Shown one piece after another: positions 62,489 through 64,000 of a stretch of 64,000 nt of DNA. The position numbers were made by a program, and so were the translations under genes. This stretch comes from Streptomyces sp. NBC_01754 (GTDB lineage: Bacteria > Actinomycetota > Actinomycetes > Streptomycetales > Streptomycetaceae), in contig NZ_CP109132.1 in assembly GCF_035918015.1 (NCBI RefSeq), positions 2,046,001-2,110,000 on the forward strand, in the 5' to 3' direction. The notes beneath the pieces are model-generated. The model ran no database searches and had not been told where the DNA came from. It saw only the letters and a list, made by a program, of their open reading frames with translations. Every line of letters begins with the position of its first letter. Position 1 is the stretch's first letter.

Positions 62489-64000
62489 TTCACATACCCT
62501 TCCGGAACCGCTCTGCCGAGGTTCCGAAAACGACCATTATTCACGCCGTACATGATGTTCTGAACTTCATCGTCGAACTGAATCCCCGGGGCACCTCCGG
62601 CGGTGACGCCTCGCGCCTGCATGCGGAAGGCGGTCGGAACCACCCTGTTCCCTTCGTAAAGGGGCGTCACCTTGTAGTGCACGATCTGCATACCCTTGCC
62701 CACCGCCTCCTTCACCATGTTCTCGTAGTAGACCATGTTCGGGCTCTGCCCCGGGTCTCGCGGATCCATCGGAGTCGCGTTGGCTGATCGGGAACAGGTA
62801 GACAGGTTGTCGTAGCGAAGCCCGTCGCCGCCCAACTGCTTTCCCAGCAGTTGGCAGGCGTTGCGCCAGAGCTTGGCGGGACGGTTCCCGTTGTTCGAAG
62901 CGTTGATGGCAGCCCACGTATAGCCAGGCGGGGCTATTTTCGATGTCTGGGTTTTCGTTCCGGGGTTGGCAGCGAGGAAGGACTCGTCGAGGCAGGCCTC
63001 AACACCTGTGGCCCGATTTCCGTGCAGGGTGTCCACAGGGCCGTATTTACGCCAGCCGCCCCATGCTCCGCGGCAGTCCCCCGAGTTGTCACGGCCGCTC
63101 CCCGATCCAGGGTCCGCACCCGGCGCCGGGTGGGTGTCCGGAGCCTGGTCCGGCGTGAACTGGCCGTTGTTGACCAGGCCCAGCATGTCCAGCGCGCCGA
63201 CGATCATGTCCCAGCCGTCGCCCGACTTCCAGCCACTGTTCCTGGGGTCCCAGTCGGGCTTGGGGGCCGGCCGGTCGACGGCGGGCCTGGGGTTGGGGCC
63301 GTTGTTGACGTTCTGGTCGATCGGCGGCTTCGGCGGGACGATTATGCAGCGGGAAACACAGCCGCCACGAGCACCCCCGCCGGCAGCAGACGTGGCAGGA
63401 GCCGTGCCCGTACCCGTTCTCGGCCCACCCTCGATGCGGTAGAGCCCCGACTTGCCGGGCGGCTGCTTCACACCGCGGCCGCCACCTCCCCCGCCCCCTC
63501 CGCCCCCCGGCGGGTCCGAAGGCCGAGTCGGCGCGTAGGCAGGCGTGTTCCATCCGATCACGTTGAGGAACACATCCGCCGCGATCCCCCAGCCCCCACG
63601 GATACCGCGTATCGCGAACCGGCCGAGCATGCCGAAGGCGCTCCAGTTCAGACTGAGCCCCCCGCCCGACCCCGCGACGTACGGCACCTGTGTTCTGCCC
63701 GGAGCCAATACGTCATGCCCGGAGGGGTCTATCCCGTTCAGTGGTCCGGCGTTGCCGTAGAGATAGCGGTTCGCCCGTACGGACGGGCTCGGGTCGAGCT
63801 GCCAGGTGTCACGGGAGCTGAAGCCGCCCGTGCCCGGCTGGTACCAGCGCGACGCCATGTTCACGTCGCCCGACGCCTCATCGGTCCAGCCCGACTGGAA
63901 GCCGAGTGCCGTGGTCGTGCCGTTGGAAGCACGGACCTGGCCGAAGGGGTCGTAGGCGGTGGAGCTCATGACCTGGCTGCCGTCCGGTGAGAGGCCGGCG
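62485..64000 (-). CDS. Rhs-repeat polymorphic toxin, 3' part, with a nuclease-like C-terminal domain
   Basis: The frame stays open past the window end, so only the last 505 codons are seen. The Rhs core end is SSTAYDPFGQVRASNG to RYLYGNAGPLNGIDPSGHD, where the toxin tip starts. After a Gly-rich linker the tip resembles DNA/RNA non-specific endonucleases: ACQLLGKQLGGDGLRYDNL, TCSRSANATPM, YYENMVKEAV and VHYKVTPLYEGNRVVPTAFR. At the place where I recall a catalytic His (CHLL) there is Gln (CQLL). Secretion route and targets are not visible. Confidence 0.8.
   Translation of the reverse strand, partial: AGLSPDGSQVMSSTAYDPFGQVRASNGTTTALGFQSGWTDEASGDVNMASRWYQPGTGGFSSRDTWQLDPSPSVRANRYLYGNAGPLNGIDPSGHDVLAPGRTQVPYVAGSGGGLSLNWSAFGMLGRFAIRGIRGGWGIAADVFLNVIGWNTPAYAPTRPSDPPGGGGGGGGGGRGVKQPPGKSGLYRIEGGPRTGTGTAPATSAAGGGARGGCVSRCIIVPPKPPIDQNVNNGPNPRPAVDRPAPKPDWDPRNSGWKSGDGWDMIVGALDMLGLVNNGQFTPDQAPDTHPAPGADPGSGSGRDNSGDCRGAWGGWRKYGPVDTLHGNRATGVEACLDESFLAANPGTKTQTSKIAPPGYTWAAINASNNGNRPAKLWRNACQLLGKQLGGDGLRYDNLSTCSRSANATPMDPRDPGQSPNMVYYENMVKEAVGKGMQIVHYKVTPLYEGNRVVPTAFRMQARGVTAGGAPGIQFDDEVQNIMYGVNNGRFRNLGRAVPEGYVK

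Overview
The window is high-GC actinobacterial DNA and fits a Streptomyces chromosome. Third codon positions are strongly G/C, GTG starts and GTGA/ATGA stop-start overlaps are frequent, and several loci are Streptomyces hallmarks: a fasR-fabD-fabH-acpP-fabF cluster, an mreB-like mbl gene, a cvnABCD conservon with two P450 genes, an XRE/DUF397/HATPase trio, and matB. No tRNA, rRNA or CRISPR array was seen.

Layout. 1-4.2 kb: a MerR-aldo/keto reductase pair, a serine hydrolase, the HATPase/XRE/DUF397 trio and a GNAT enzyme. 4.6-14.6 kb is an accessory, mobile-element-rich block. It holds an IS5-type element with 24-bp perfect ends, a frameshifted transposase and a passenger gene, and a complete-looking group II intron sits inside the transposase gene. 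It also holds a decayed TniA-TniB-TniQ transposition module and a second dead IS with 27-bp perfect ends. 14.7-19.1 kb: an ABC-2 exporter operon, a macrolide-type glycosyltransferase and a small membrane protein. 19.2-21.5 kb: a GntR regulator behind a region with three matching 15-bp palindromes, then a pirin. 21.5-27 kb: the core fatty-acid (type II FAS) cluster and DUF3145. 27.4-30.2 kb: a secreted SGNH lipoprotein, an aldose epimerase and an EI24 membrane protein.

30.2-37.4 kb is a sugar-acid style catabolic and uptake locus: enolase-superfamily dehydratase, zinc alcohol dehydrogenase, U32-like protein and a ChvE/MmsA/MmsB ABC importer. Two of its transcription units carry the same CGAAC-N10-ATACCGAACA element. 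37.5-40.2 kb: Ohr, a quinone-oxidoreductase-like enzyme divergent from a MarR gene, and a hypothetical. 40.3-46.3 kb: mbl, a GAF kinase with a degraded ATP site, a NarK remnant, then matB with a carboxyltransferase. 46.4-53.1 kb: an MFS exporter and the conservon with a CYP154/CYP157-like P450 pair.

53.4-64 kb is the most unusual part. After a metallophosphoesterase gene there is a tandemly duplicated module. It consists of an EEEW-type small protein, a 749-residue WXG-containing protein, and a single-pass membrane protein with four conserved cysteines. The membrane protein occurs four times, and the other copies sit behind leftover 3' ends of the large gene. The block ends with a truncated IS1380 gene, an SMI1/KNR4-type immunity gene and the 3' end of an Rhs toxin gene with a nuclease-like tip. 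The arrangement resembles a polymorphic-toxin locus that has been amplified and trimmed by recombination. The function of the three-gene module is inferred, not shown.
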